Source: Caulobacter sp. FWC2
Lineage (GTDB): Bacteria > Pseudomonadota > Alphaproteobacteria > Caulobacterales > Caulobacteraceae
Length of the DNA: 64,000 nt
NCBI RefSeq assembly: GCF_002742625.1
Contig: NZ_PEBF01000001.1
Coordinates: forward strand, 1,860,001-1,924,000
Direction: 5' to 3'
Both the position numbers and the translations under genes were made by a program. The notes beneath the pieces are model-generated. The model did no database searches, had not been told where the DNA came from, and saw only the letters and a program-made list of their open reading frames with translations. This document shows, one piece after another, positions 36,312 to 45,441 of the stretch (position 1 is its first letter; the number at the start of each line of letters is the position of its first letter).

Positions 36312-37243
36312 CCAACCGTGTCCTGGCCCACACGGGCGCGAAATACCCGATCATCCAGGCTCCGATGGGCTGGATCGCTCGCTATCCGCTGGCCTCGGCG
36401 GTCTCAAGAGCCGGCGGGCTCGGGATTATCGAGACGTCCTCCGGTGAGACCGAGGCTTGCAAGGCCGAGATCACCAAGATGGCGGCCAGCGGACTGCCGT
36501 TCGGGGTGAACTTGCCGATCATGTTCCTGCGCGACGACGCAATGCTGCGTTTCGTCTGCGAAAGCGGGGTCAAGTTCGTCACGACGTCGGCCGGCAGCCC
36601 GGCCAAGTTCGTCGGACCGCTGAAGGACGCTGGCATCGTCGTCTATCACGCCGTGCCCACCGTCGACGCGGCGGTCAAGTGCGTCGAGGCCGGCGTTGAC
36701 GGCCTGGTGGTCGAGGGCGCTGAAGGCGGCGGCTTCAAGAACCCGGAAGAGGTCTCGACCCTCGTCCTGCTGCAGGCGATCCGCGCGCGGGTCGACGTGC
36801 CCATCGTCGCCGCCGGCGGCATCTGCGACGGGCGCGGCATGGCGGCGGCGTTCGCTCTGGGCGCCGAAGCGGTCCAGATGGGCACCCGCTTCGTCAGTTC
36901 GGCCGAAACCCCGGTCCACGCCAACTACAAGGCCGCGATCACTGGCGCGAAAGAGACCGGAACCTGGGTGCTGAACAAGAAGGCCAGCCCCTGCATCCGG
37001 GCCATCAAGTCCGAGCTGACCAAGGAAATCCACGACGCCGGGATCATGCCGCCTGACGTGCTGAAGAACATCCTCGGCGTCTATTTCGGCGGCGACATGG
37101 AGGCCGCTCCGGCGCTTGCGGGGCAGACCGTCGGCCTGATCGACGAGGTCAAGACCGCCCAGCAGATCATCGACGAGACCGTCGCCCAGTTCCACGACAT
37201 CACCGGACGCCTCGGCGTCCTGGCCGCCGCGCGCGGCTTCTAG
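36308..37243 (+). CDS. Nitronate monooxygenase / 2-nitropropane dioxygenase family flavoprotein
   Basis: The product has 311 residues. It is a TIM-barrel FMN protein: QAPMGWIARYPLASAVSRAGG at the start, VVAAGGICDGRGMAAA-type phosphate-binding segment and GAEAVQMGTRFVSSAE. In class I nitronate monooxygenases the active-site motif is EAGGH; here the equivalent is EGAEGGGF, without the His. The protein may therefore be a related enoyl reductase or another nitronate/acyl oxidoreductase. It lies between the QOR-type and SDR genes and is probably co-transcribed with both. Confidence 0.8.
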   Translation: MTNRVLAHTGAKYPIIQAPMGWIARYPLASAVSRAGGLGIIETSSGETEACKAEITKMAASGLPFGVNLPIMFLRDDAMLRFVCESGVKFVTTSAGSPAKFVGPLKDAGIVVYHAVPTVDAAVKCVEAGVDGLVVEGAEGGGFKNPEEVSTLVLLQAIRARVDVPIVAAGGICDGRGMAAAFALGAEAVQMGTRFVSSAETPVHANYKAAITGAKETGTWVLNKKASPCIRAIKSELTKEIHDAGIMPPDVLKNILGVYFGGDMEAAPALAGQTVGLIDEVKTAQQIIDETVAQFHDITGRLGVLAAARGF

Positions 37244-37253
37244 GAGTATCGAC

Positions 37254-38021
37254 ATGCAAGACCTGTTCTCCCTCGAGGGCCGCGTGGCCCTGGTCACCGG
37301 CGGTTCGCGCGGCATCGGCGCGATGATCGCCAAGGGCTTCCTCGTGTACGGCGCCAAGCGGGTCTACATCACCGCCCGCAAGGCCGCCGCCTGTGACGCC
37401 GCCGCCGAAGAGCTCTCCCAGTACGGCGAGTGCGTCTCGCTGCCGGGCGACATCTCGACCATGGAAGGCATCGAGGGTCTGGCCAAGCGGATCGCCGAGC
37501 GCGAGGACAAGCTGGACATCCTGGTCAACAACGCCGGCGCCGCCTGGGGCGCGGCCTTCGACGAGTTCCCCGAGGCCGGCTGGGACAAGACCGTCGACCT
37601 CAACATGAAGACGCCGTTCTTCTTGACCCAGGCCCTGATCGGCCCGCTGCGCGCGGCCGCACAGGATCGCGTCGCCAAGGTCATCAACATCTGCTCGATC
37701 GACGGCCAGTCGGTGACCAAGGACGAGACCTATCCCTACGGCGCCTCCAAGGCTGGCCTGCTGCACATGACCAAGCGCATGGCCTTGCGCCTGGCGGCCG
37801 ACAACATCGCCGTCAGCGCCATCGCGCCCGGCGCCTTCGCCTCGGACATGAACAAGGTCGCCCGCGACCACGCCGACGCGGTGTCGAAGGCCATCCCGGC
37901 CGGCCGTATCGGTTCGGAAGAAGACATGGCCGGCGCGGCCATCTACCTGGCCTCGCGGGCCGGCGACTATGTGATGGGCGGTGCGGTCACCGTGGACGGC
38001 GGCGTCAGCTTCGCGCGCTGA
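37254..38021 (+). CDS. Short-chain dehydrogenase/reductase (SDR)
   Basis: The product has 255 residues. Classical SDR motifs are TGGSRGIGAMIAKG (cofactor), NNAGAAWG (NNAG), a catalytic Ser in ICSIDGQ and YPYGASKAG (Tyr-x3-Lys). The C-terminus MGGAVTVDGGVSFAR is typical. Substrate cannot be inferred; context with an NADPH-quinone reductase-like and a flavoprotein suggests xenobiotic or lipid metabolism. The AGGAG before the ATG supports the start. Confidence 0.92.
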   Translation: MQDLFSLEGRVALVTGGSRGIGAMIAKGFLVYGAKRVYITARKAAACDAAAEELSQYGECVSLPGDISTMEGIEGLAKRIAEREDKLDILVNNAGAAWGAAFDEFPEAGWDKTVDLNMKTPFFLTQALIGPLRAAAQDRVAKVINICSIDGQSVTKDETYPYGASKAGLLHMTKRMALRLAADNIAVSAIAPGAFASDMNKVARDHADAVSKAIPAGRIGSEEDMAGAAIYLASRAGDYVMGGAVTVDGGVSFAR

Positions 38022-38030
38022 TCCTGGAAG

Positions 38031-38870
38031 CTAGCCGAGGTCTTCGATCTCGGCTGGCTCCGCATCGCTCAGCGGCAGGTCGCACGGATCCTTGGAGCCG
38101 TCGCGCATGCTGGGCGGACGAGCGCCGCGCTCGCGGGACGACATCAGCGACCAGCCGCCGGGCTTGAGGATCTCCAGAGGCGAGAAGCGCGCCTTGTAGG
38201 CCATCTTCTCGCTGCCCGGGACCCAGTAGCCCAGATAGACATAGGGCAGGCCGCTCTGCTGGGCCTGGACGATGTGGTCCAGGATGACGAACGAGCCCAG
38301 GCTGCGACGGTCCAGGTCGGGATTGTAGAAGCTGTAGACTAGCGAAAGGCCGTCGGCGAGCACGTCCACCAGCACACAGGCGATCAAATCGCCCGGCCCG
38401 CGGTCCTCCGACTTGCGGCGATATTCGATCAGGTGGGTGCGGACCGCGGTATCCTCGACCATGGCCACGTAGTCGGGCCACGTCATCTCGGCCATGCCGC
38501 CGTCGGCGTGACGGGCAAGGAGGTAGCGGCGCAGCAGTTCGAACTGCTCCAGCGTGGCTTCGGCTTCGACCAGGTGACGCTTGAGGTCGTCGTTGCGGTT
38601 CAGAACCTTGCGTTCCGAGCGCGACAGCACGTAGTCGGCGGCCGGCGCGCGCGCCGACTGGCAGGCGCGGCAGGTCTCGCAGGCGGGCCGGTAGGCGATG
38701 TTCTGCGAGCGACGGAAGCCGACCTGGGTCAGGCTGTCATTGACTGTCGGGCCGTCGGACAAGGGGAGGTGAGCGAACACCTTCCGCTCCTCGCGGCCGG
38801 GCAGGTACGGGCAAGGCGTGGGCGCCGTCAGAAAGAACCGAAGCTGTCGCGTCGGAAAATGCTGCGTCAC
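38031..38870 (-). CDS. bpt: Aspartate/glutamate leucyltransferase (Bpt)
   Basis: The product has 279 residues. It adds leucine to proteins with N-terminal Asp or Glu so that ClpS/ClpAP degrades them (bacterial N-end rule). The N-terminal Cys cluster [13 protein letters not shown] (residues 63-69, with [13 protein letters not shown] upstream) and [12 protein letters not shown] are family signatures; the rest is a GNAT-like fold with [12 protein letters not shown]. The gene converges on the SDR gene. Confidence 0.93.
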   Translation of the reverse strand: MTQHFPTRQLRFFLTAPTPCPYLPGREERKVFAHLPLSDGPTVNDSLTQVGFRRSQNIAYRPACETCRACQSARAPAADYVLSRSERKVLNRNDDLKRHLVEAEATLEQFELLRRYLLARHADGGMAEMTWPDYVAMVEDTAVRTHLIEYRRKSEDRGPGDLIACVLVDVLADGLSLVYSFYNPDLDRRSLGSFVILDHIVQAQQSGLPYVYLGYWVPGSEKMAYKARFSPLEILKPGGWSLMSSRERGARPPSMRDGSKDPCDLPLSDAEPAEIEDLG

Positions 38871-38972
38871 TTTTTTGGCCCCGTCCCCTTCAGCATGTCT
38901 GCCGCCCTCAACGGATTAGGGGGCATAGCGTTCAGTTGCGCAAGCTTCACGAAGCGCTCGCGCGGCGAACGG

Positions 38973-39872
38973 TCACAGGTTGTCCGGAAGGACCGGCTTC
39001 TCGCGCAGCAGAATGATCGAGATGCGGCGGTTGCCCGCCAGGGTCGGGTCGTCGGCGTAGAGGGGTTCGGAATTGGCCTTGCCCGACACCTGGTAGATCC
39101 GGTCGTCATCGACCCCGGCGCCGCGCAGCACCACGCGCGAGGCGTCGGCGCGCTCGGCCGAGAGGGCCCAGTCGCCGTCCTGCTTCTTGCCATAGGCGTT
39201 GGCGCTGGTGTGGCCCGAGATGGTCACGCGGTTGGGCAACTGGTTGATGACCTTGGCCACGGCCCGCAGCAGGATCCTGGCGCGGTCGTTCGGTTCGCGG
39301 GAGTTCTCCTTGAACATGGTCCGCCCTTCCTGGTCGACCAGCTGAATGCGCAGGCCTTCCGGGGTTTGGTCGATCATGATCTGCTTCGACAGCTCGGCCA
39401 GTTCGGGCATGTCCTGCAGAGACTGACGCAGGGACTGGGCGGCCGAGGCGAAGGCGTCCTGCTCCTTCTTGGCCAGGGCGTCGCGCAAGGCCTGCTCGCT
39501 GGCGGAGTCGAGGCTGGCGGTGTTGGTGCTCTGACCGTCCTTGGTGACGCTGTCGGGCGCTTCGGGCGCCATCTGCTGGATGACCGACATCTTGCCGTCG
39601 GCCTTGGCGCCGTCGTCGCCCAGCGAGGTGCCGCCCAGGATGCCGCCCGACCCGCTGGTCGTGGACGAGATCGAGGCCGGCGCGAAATAGTCGGCGATGC
39701 CCTGCTTCTGCTCGGGGCTGGTCGTGTTCAGCAGCCACATCAGCAGGAAGAAGGCCATCATGGCCGTCACGAAGTCGGCATAGGCGACCTTCCAGGCGCC
39801 GCCGTGGTGTCCGTGACCGCCGCCCTTCTTGATCTTCTTGATGATGATCGGCTGTTCGCTGTTGACCGCCAT
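38973..39872 (-). CDS. motB: Flagellar motor stator protein MotB
   Basis: The product has 299 residues. MotB anchors the stator to peptidoglycan and conducts protons with MotA. A single membrane segment follows the conserved proton-binding D33 in YADFVTAMMAFFLLMWLL. A periplasmic linker leads to an OmpA-like peptidoglycan-binding domain near residues 170-290 (ISGHTSANAYG and LSAERADASRVVL). The N-terminus is rich in Gly/His (KKGGGHGHHGG). MotA is not adjacent, consistent with unlinked motA and motB in Caulobacter. A CtrA-like TTAA-N6-TTAACC lies just upstream. Confidence 0.95.
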   Translation of the reverse strand: MAVNSEQPIIIKKIKKGGGHGHHGGAWKVAYADFVTAMMAFFLLMWLLNTTSPEQKQGIADYFAPASISSTTSGSGGILGGTSLGDDGAKADGKMSVIQQMAPEAPDSVTKDGQSTNTASLDSASEQALRDALAKKEQDAFASAAQSLRQSLQDMPELAELSKQIMIDQTPEGLRIQLVDQEGRTMFKENSREPNDRARILLRAVAKVINQLPNRVTISGHTSANAYGKKQDGDWALSAERADASRVVLRGAGVDDDRIYQVSGKANSEPLYADDPTLAGNRRISIILLREKPVLPDNL

Positions 39873-39877
39873 CGTGC

Positions 39878-39893
39878 TTAAGCCTGCTTAACC
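39878..39893. promoter_or_regulatory. Possible CtrA-type box upstream of motB
   Basis: The sequence TTAA-N6-TTAACC begins six bases before the motB ATG on the opposite strand. The CtrA consensus is TTAA-N7-TTAAC, so the spacing is one base short. The position next to the start codon would suit repression or an extreme-proximal promoter. Weak evidence only. Confidence 0.3.
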
Positions 39894-39985
39894 ATGCGCC
39901 GCAACGTGCCCAAAGGACGTTAAGATGGGGTTGCCGAACTCGCCGTCTGGCGCGTAATCCCGACCTCTCTAGAGGGAGCAGCGGC

Positions 39986-40840
39986 ATGAAGACGGCGTTT
40001 ATCGGCCTGGGCGTGATGGGCTTTCCGATGGCGGGCCACCTGAAGGCCGCTGGCCACGAGGTGAACGTCTACAACCGCACCGCCGAGAAAGCCCGTCGCT
40101 GGGCTGAAAAGCACGGCGGAACAGTTTTCGAGAGCATTTCCGAGGCCGTGGCCGGCGCCGAGATCGTGCTGCTCTGCGTCGGCAATGACGACGACCTCCG
40201 CGACGTCTTGGCGCAGGCCCTTCCAGCGCTGGAAAAGGGCGTAACGGTCGTTGACCACACGACCACCTCGGCCAAGGTCGCCCGTGAGATGGCCGAGCTG
40301 CTGGCCGCGAATGGCTGCGCCTTCGTCGATGCTCCGGTCTCGGGCGGTCAGGCCGGGGCCGAGAACGGTCAGCTGACCATCATGGTCGGCGCCGACCAGG
40401 CGTCTTATGACCGTGTGCTGCCGGTGATCGAGGTCTACGCCAAGGCCGTCCGTCGGATGGGCGAGGTCGGGTCCGGCCAACTGACCAAGATGTGCAACCA
40501 GATCGCCATCGCCGGCGTCGTCCAGGGCGTGGCCGAGGCGCTGCACTTCGCCAAGCGCTCGGGCCTGCCGACCGACGACGTGCTGGCGGCGATCTCCAAG
40601 GGCGCGGCGCAGTCGTGGCAGATGGAGAACCGCTGGCCGACCATGTCCGAGGGCAAGTTCGACTTCGGCTTCGCGGTCGACTGGATGCGCAAGGACCTCG
40701 GCATCGCCCTGGACGAGGCCCGTTCGAACGGCGCCCAGCTGCCGGCCACGGCCCTGATCGACCAGTTCTACGCCGAGGTGCAGGCCATGGGCGGCAACCG
40801 CTGGGATACGTCCAGCCTCGTGGCGCGGCTAGAGAAGTAG
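39986..40840 (+). CDS. NAD(P)-dependent beta-hydroxyacid dehydrogenase (HIBADH family)
   Basis: The product has 284 residues. It belongs to the 3-hydroxyisobutyrate / tartronate-semialdehyde reductase family. The Rossmann motif is GLGVMGFPMAGHL, the substrate-binding segment is DAPVSGGQAGAENG, and the catalytic Lys lies in GQLTKMCNQ. Candidate substrates are short hydroxyacids such as 3-hydroxyisobutyrate, tartronate semialdehyde or succinic semialdehyde; nothing nearby decides. The ATG has AGAGGGAGC upstream. Its last 12 bases overlap the convergent bioD gene. Confidence 0.88.
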   Translation: MKTAFIGLGVMGFPMAGHLKAAGHEVNVYNRTAEKARRWAEKHGGTVFESISEAVAGAEIVLLCVGNDDDLRDVLAQALPALEKGVTVVDHTTTSAKVAREMAELLAANGCAFVDAPVSGGQAGAENGQLTIMVGADQASYDRVLPVIEVYAKAVRRMGEVGSGQLTKMCNQIAIAGVVQGVAEALHFAKRSGLPTDDVLAAISKGAAQSWQMENRWPTMSEGKFDFGFAVDWMRKDLGIALDEARSNGAQLPATALIDQFYAEVQAMGGNRWDTSSLVARLEK

Positions 40841-41485
40841 GTCGGCGAGTTCGGCCGCGCTCCAGTCCGGATCACGCGGTGCGACGACGATGGGCGTCTG
40901 GCGCTCGAAGGTCCTCAGCATCTCTACGGTCTGGTCGAGGTTCGGCGCGTCGAGGCTTTCGCTGACCACGATCCCAACCACCTTGAGCCCCCGCGCCCGC
41001 AGCACCTCCAGCGCGGTCAGCAGGTGGCTGGCCGTGCCGAGATAGCTGCCGGCGACCAGCAGGACCGGCAGGGCGAGCGTGGCCATCAGGTCGAGATTGG
41101 TGGCGTCGTCGGTCATCGGCGACATGACCCCGCCAGCGCCTTCCACGAGGGCGAAGTCGGTGTCGCGGCCGTCCAGCCACGTCCGGCAATCGGCGATCAG
41201 GTCCGCCATGGCCAGGGTGTGGCCCTCCAGTCGCGCCGCCAGGTTCGGAGCCAGCGGCGCGCGGTAGCGGCGTGGCGAGATTTCCGCCCAGGCGTTCGGG
41301 CGTCCCATGGCGGCGGCGAGGCGGGCCGGGTCGCTGGTTTCGGGCGCTTCGGGATCGAAGCCGCTGACGACGGGCTTGAAGGCGTCGACACAGAGACCCC
41401 GCGCCTGAGCGGCGCGGAGCAGGGCGCAGGCGACATGGGTCTTGCCGAGGTCGGTTCCCGTTCCGGCGACGAAGAGAGCTTTCAT
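40829..41485 (-). CDS. bioD: Dethiobiotin synthetase
   Basis: The product has 218 residues. It closes the ureido ring of dethiobiotin from diaminopelargonate, CO2 and ATP. The P-loop GTGTDLGKTHVACALL is near residues 8-23, FKPVVSGFDP and VEGAGGVMSP are family motifs. Its start overlaps the bioF stop by 4 bases, so the two are coupled. It overlaps the convergent dehydrogenase gene. Confidence 0.95.
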   Translation of the reverse strand: MKALFVAGTGTDLGKTHVACALLRAAQARGLCVDAFKPVVSGFDPEAPETSDPARLAAAMGRPNAWAEISPRRYRAPLAPNLAARLEGHTLAMADLIADCRTWLDGRDTDFALVEGAGGVMSPMTDDATNLDLMATLALPVLLVAGSYLGTASHLLTALEVLRARGLKVVGIVVSESLDAPNLDQTVEMLRTFERQTPIVVAPRDPDWSAAELADLLL

Positions 41486-42624
41486 CGCAGCGCCGCCACA
41501 GCGTTGGCCAGGCGGATCACGTCGGCGTCGCCGTGCTGGGCGCTGAAGGCCAGGCGCAGGCGGGCCGTGCCCTCGGGCACCGTCGGCGGGCGGATAGCGA
41601 CGACCAGGAAGCCCTGAGCCTCCAGCGCGGCCGAGGCGGCGAGGGCGGCCTCGGCGCCGCCCATGATCACCGGCACGATCGGGCTCTGGGCGTCGGGCAG
41701 GCCGAGATGGCGGGTGAACAGACGCGCCTTGGCCAGCGGCGCCTCGGTCAGTTCGGGCTCGGATTCTATGATGTCCAGCGCCGCCAGGGCCGCGGCGGCC
41801 GAGGCTGGCGGCAGGCCGGTGGCGTAGACCAGGGTGCGGGCGCGGGTCTTCAGCAGGTCGATCACCGCCTGCGAGCCGCAGACATAGCCGCCGTACGACC
41901 CGAGCGCCTTGGACAGGGTGCCCATCTGCAAGGGGATGTCGGCATCCGGGAACAGGGCCGCCGAGCCCCGGCCTTGCGCCAGCACCCCGACTCCGTGGGC
42001 GTCGTCGCTGAGCAGCCAGGCGTCATGCTCGGCGCAGAGCGCGGACAGCCGATCGAGCGGCGCGATGTCGCCGTCCATCGAGAACACGCCGTCGGTGGCC
42101 ACCAGGGCGCGGCGGGCCAGCGGGCGCTCGGCTTTCAGCAGGCGCGCCAGGTCCTCGACGTCGTTGTGGGCGAACTTGACGATCCTGGCGCCGGACAGCT
42201 GCGCGCCGCTCCAGATGCAGGCGTGGGCCAGGGCGTCGACGAAGACCGCGTCGCCGGGACCAACCAGGGTCGGGATCGTGCCTGTATTGGCCAGATAGCC
42301 CGAGCCGAAGACGCAGGCGGCCTCCGTTCCCTTCAGGCGGGCCAGGCGCTTTTCCAGATCACTCAGCAGCGGATGATCGCCGGTCACCAGGCGTGAGGCC
42401 GCCGCGCCGGCGCCGTAGTTCAGCGCCGCTTCGGCCGCCGCCGCGCGAACGAGGTGATGGTGGGACAGGCCCAGATAGTCGTTGCACGAGAACGAGATCA
42501 GCCGCTTGCCATCGCGCTCGACCACGGCGCCGTCGTGGCGGCGGGTGGGCTTGAGGCGGCGGCGCAGGCTCTTGGCGTCCAGGGCGGCCAGCTTCTCGCC
42601 GGCGAAGGCGTCGAGGCTCTGCAT
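41482..42624 (-). CDS. bioF: 8-amino-7-oxononanoate synthase
   Basis: The product has 380 residues. It makes KAPA from pimeloyl-ACP (or -CoA) and alanine with PLP. SCNDYLGLSHH, the PLP-binding DDAHGVGVLAQG and the catalytic Lys in GTLSKALGSYGGYV identify it. It heads the minus-strand bioF-bioD unit and is divergent from bioA across 74 bases. Confidence 0.95.
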   Translation of the reverse strand: MQSLDAFAGEKLAALDAKSLRRRLKPTRRHDGAVVERDGKRLISFSCNDYLGLSHHHLVRAAAAEAALNYGAGAAASRLVTGDHPLLSDLEKRLARLKGTEAACVFGSGYLANTGTIPTLVGPGDAVFVDALAHACIWSGAQLSGARIVKFAHNDVEDLARLLKAERPLARRALVATDGVFSMDGDIAPLDRLSALCAEHDAWLLSDDAHGVGVLAQGRGSAALFPDADIPLQMGTLSKALGSYGGYVCGSQAVIDLLKTRARTLVYATGLPPASAAAALAALDIIESEPELTEAPLAKARLFTRHLGLPDAQSPIVPVIMGGAEAALAASAALEAQGFLVVAIRPPTVPEGTARLRLAFSAQHGDADVIRLANAVAALR

Positions 42625-42698
42625 GTCGTTTCCCTTTGCCGTGGCTGGTGGGCGGGAATAGGCAAGGCGCCCCGAGTCCGCAAACGGAAAGCGCCGTC

Positions 42699-43961
42699 AT
42701 GTCCGATCCAGCCTGGCTGACCGCTGGCGCGCCGCACGTCTGGCGTCCGTATTGCCAGATGAAGACCGCGCGTCCGCCGCTGCCGGTGGTGGCCACGCGG
42801 GGCTCGCGGCTGGTGCTGGCCGATGGGCGCGAGCTGGTCGACGGCCTGGCGTCCTGGTGGACGGCCTGCCACGGCTACAACCATCCGCACATCGCCGACG
42901 CCTTGCGGGCGCAGATCGAGGCCATGCCGCACGTGATGTTCGGAGGCCTGGCGCATGAGCCGGCCTATCGCCTGGCGGCGCGGTTGGCCGGGCTGCTGCC
43001 GGGCGACCTGAACCACGTGTTCTTCGCCGAGAGCGGCTCGGTCTCGGTCGAGATCGCCATGAAGATGGCGCTGCAATTCCAGATCAATCGGGGCGTTCGA
43101 GGTCGCACCAAGTTCCTGGCCTTCCGAGGCGGCTATCACGGCGACACCCTGGCGACGATGACGGTCTGCGACCCGGAGGAGGGGATGCACAGCCTGTTCG
43201 CCGGCGTCATGCCCGAACAGGTGATCGCCGACCTGCCGCGCGACGCTGCGAGCGAGGCGGCGCTCGACGCGTTGCTGACCGAGCGCGGCCACGAGATCGG
43301 GGCGATCCTGGTCGAGCCGTTGGTCCAGGGCGCTGGCGGCATGCTGCTGCATTCGCCAGACGTGCTGCGGACTCTGCGCCGCCTGGCCGACAAGCACGGC
43401 GTGCTGCTGATCTTCGACGAGATCTTCACGGGCTTCGGTCGCACGGGAACCCTATTCGCCATGCAGGCGGCGGGGATCGAGCCGGACATCGTCACCCTGT
43501 CCAAGGCCCTGACCGGCGGGACCCTGCCGCTGTCGGCGGCGGTTGCCTCGCGCAAGGTGTTCGAGGCCTTCTGGTCCGACGATCCGGGCGCGGCCCTGAT
43601 GCACGGACCGACCTACATGGCCAATCCGCTGGCCTGCGCGGCGGCCAACGCCTCGCTGGACCTGTTCGAGGATGGAACCTGGGCGGTGGACGTCGCGCGG
43701 GTCTCGGCCGTGCTCTCCGAAGGGCTGGCGCCATGCCGGGCCGGCAGGGGCGTCGTCGATGTCCGAACACTCGGCGCGATCAGCGTCGTCGAATTCGATG
43801 CCCCTGTGGCTGTCAGCGACCTCTGCGCGCGTTTCGCCGAGTTGGGCGTGTGGATACGACCGATGGGCAAGGTCGTCTATCTGACCCCGGCCTTCACGAC
43901 ACCGGACGCGGACCTTGATCTGCTGACGGCCGCCGTCCGGAACGTGGTTGGCGTCCCCTGA
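42699..43961 (+). CDS. bioA: Adenosylmethionine-8-amino-7-oxononanoate aminotransferase
   Basis: The product has 420 residues. It converts KAPA to DAPA using SAM as amino donor and PLP. HVWRPYCQMK at the start (Trp/Tyr substrate site), SGSVSVEIAMKMALQ, FDEIFTGFGRTG and the PLP Lys in TLSKALTGG are diagnostic. The ATG at 42699 gives family length. bioB and bioC do not appear in this window. The 74-base gap to bioF shows no BioR-type palindrome. Confidence 0.95.
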   Translation: MSDPAWLTAGAPHVWRPYCQMKTARPPLPVVATRGSRLVLADGRELVDGLASWWTACHGYNHPHIADALRAQIEAMPHVMFGGLAHEPAYRLAARLAGLLPGDLNHVFFAESGSVSVEIAMKMALQFQINRGVRGRTKFLAFRGGYHGDTLATMTVCDPEEGMHSLFAGVMPEQVIADLPRDAASEAALDALLTERGHEIGAILVEPLVQGAGGMLLHSPDVLRTLRRLADKHGVLLIFDEIFTGFGRTGTLFAMQAAGIEPDIVTLSKALTGGTLPLSAAVASRKVFEAFWSDDPGAALMHGPTYMANPLACAAANASLDLFEDGTWAVDVARVSAVLSEGLAPCRAGRGVVDVRTLGAISVVEFDAPVAVSDLCARFAELGVWIRPMGKVVYLTPAFTTPDADLDLLTAAVRNVVGVP

Positions 43962-44004
43962 AGCTTCATTGACCCGAGGGGCTCGGGATGGTCCAAGCCC
44001 CGTC

Positions 44005-44916
44005 ATGTCGTCCAAGTCATCCCCTCTGACGGTCGTGGAGTATCTCGCCATCCTGGCGATCATCCTGACCTGGGGGATCAACAACGCCGCCGCCAAGGTG
44101 GCGACGCATTACCTGCCGCCGATGCTGATGGGCGGCCTGCGGTTTGGCGCGGCGCTGGTTTTCCTGTTCCCGTTCGTCAAGCCACCGTTTCCCGAGCCCA
44201 GGAAGCTGCTGACCATCGTGCTGATGACAGGGCCGATCCATTTCGGCGTGATCTATGTCGCCTTCAGCATGGCCGACGCTCTGAGCCCGCTGGTCGTGGC
44301 CAGCCAGCTATGGATCCCGTTCACGGCCATCTTCGCCTGGCGGATGCTGGGCGAGACGATGCGCGCGCCGGCGGTGGTCGGGCTGATGGTCGCCTTCGTC
44401 GGCGTGGCCTGGATGAGCCTGGATCCGCACGGGGCGGGTGACCTGCCGGCGATCCTGCTGATCGTCTTCTCCAGCGCTTGCTGGGCCGTGGCCACGGTCC
44501 TGGTGCGCAAGACGCCTGGGATCAAGCCGCTGAAGCTGCAGGGCATGACGGCGATGGTCGCCGCACCGGCGCTGCTTATCCTCTCGGCCCTGTTCGAGAC
44601 CGGCCAAGTCGAGCGAATGAAGGCCGCCCCGCCGATCGCCTGGCTGTGCGTGCTGTTCGCCGGGGTGGTCTCGACCATCGGAGCCAGCGCGCTGCTGTTC
44701 TGGCTGGTCCAGCGCCGCGAGGCCGGGCGGGTGACGCCCTACTTCCTGCTGACGCCGCTGGTCTCGTGCACGATCGGCGTGCTCTTCCTGGGCGACAAGC
44801 TGACGACCCAGCTGCTGATCGGCGGCGGCGCGACCATGGTCGGCGTCGCTTTGGTGGCCCTGACCGAGAAGCGCGCTAAGGCCACCGAGGCCCTGGTCGA
44901 AAGCGCTAACCCTTAG
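44005..44916 (+). CDS. EamA/DMT family transporter
   Basis: The product has 303 residues. Ten predicted membrane segments in two repeated EamA halves (for example VVEYLAILAIILTWGINNAA and LLIGGGATMVGVALVAL) place it in the inner membrane. DMT exporters or importers move metabolites, amino acids or drugs; the substrate is unknown. The ATG at 44005 is chosen; the frame continues upstream to 43948 inside bioA but without transporter similarity. It is on the same strand as bioA, about 40 bases after its stop, so a biotin or precursor transport role is possible but unproven. Confidence 0.85.
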   Translation: MSSKSSPLTVVEYLAILAIILTWGINNAAAKVATHYLPPMLMGGLRFGAALVFLFPFVKPPFPEPRKLLTIVLMTGPIHFGVIYVAFSMADALSPLVVASQLWIPFTAIFAWRMLGETMRAPAVVGLMVAFVGVAWMSLDPHGAGDLPAILLIVFSSACWAVATVLVRKTPGIKPLKLQGMTAMVAAPALLILSALFETGQVERMKAAPPIAWLCVLFAGVVSTIGASALLFWLVQRREAGRVTPYFLLTPLVSCTIGVLFLGDKLTTQLLIGGGATMVGVALVALTEKRAKATEALVESANP

Positions 44917-45397
44917 GCGGCGGGCATTCGGCGGCGGGCTCGCGCTTCAGCAGCGCCGAGGTCGCTGCGATCTCGCTCTGACCACCGTCATCGGCATAGA
45001 CGCCCGTGAGCAGCTTGCCGCTGACGCCAAGCGCCTCGCCAGGGTGAGTCTTGATCAGGAAGAGGCCGTCGAGGTCGTCCAGATGCTCGACGTCCACGAA
45101 ACCGGCGCCGACCGTCGCATAGCCTTTGATCGCCGCGCCCGATCCCTCGACGATCCAGCCGGGCGGTTTGTTGCAGACGGAGGCGATCTCTGCGCCCGTC
45201 AGCTGAAGTTCGAAGGACTGGAGGTTCTGGTCGCCGCTCGTCGGCCTCCAGGCCAGCGAGACGAGCTCTGTCGATGGCGAGGGCGTGGCGGCGACCGCTT
45301 TTTCCGGCGGCTTGGCGTCCTTGGACGTCTTGGAGTCGTGGCAGGCGGCCGTCGCGGCCAGCAAAACGGCGAGAAGCGACAGCCGCCAGATACGCAT
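44906..45397 (-). CDS. Predicted lipoprotein of unknown function
   Basis: The product has 163 residues. The signal peptide ends at a lipobox Cys19 (LLAATAAC), followed by a Lys/Pro/Ala-rich linker (residues 20-42) and a globular beta-rich domain with SFELQLTGAEIASV and GAAIKGYATVGAGFVDVEHLD. I do not recognise the family. GGGAGATCCC before the ATG supports the start. Its end overlaps the convergent DMT gene by 11 bases. It may share a transcript with sodC, which lies 44 bases upstream on the same strand. Confidence 0.75.
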   Translation of the reverse strand: MRIWRLSLLAVLLAATAACHDSKTSKDAKPPEKAVAATPSPSTELVSLAWRPTSGDQNLQSFELQLTGAEIASVCNKPPGWIVEGSGAAIKGYATVGAGFVDVEHLDDLDGLFLIKTHPGEALGVSGKLLTGVYADDGGQSEIAATSALLKREPAAECPPPKG

Positions 45398-45441
45398 GGG
45401 ATCTCCCGCCACGAATAGAACCGTGGCGGAAGCCTAGAGCC

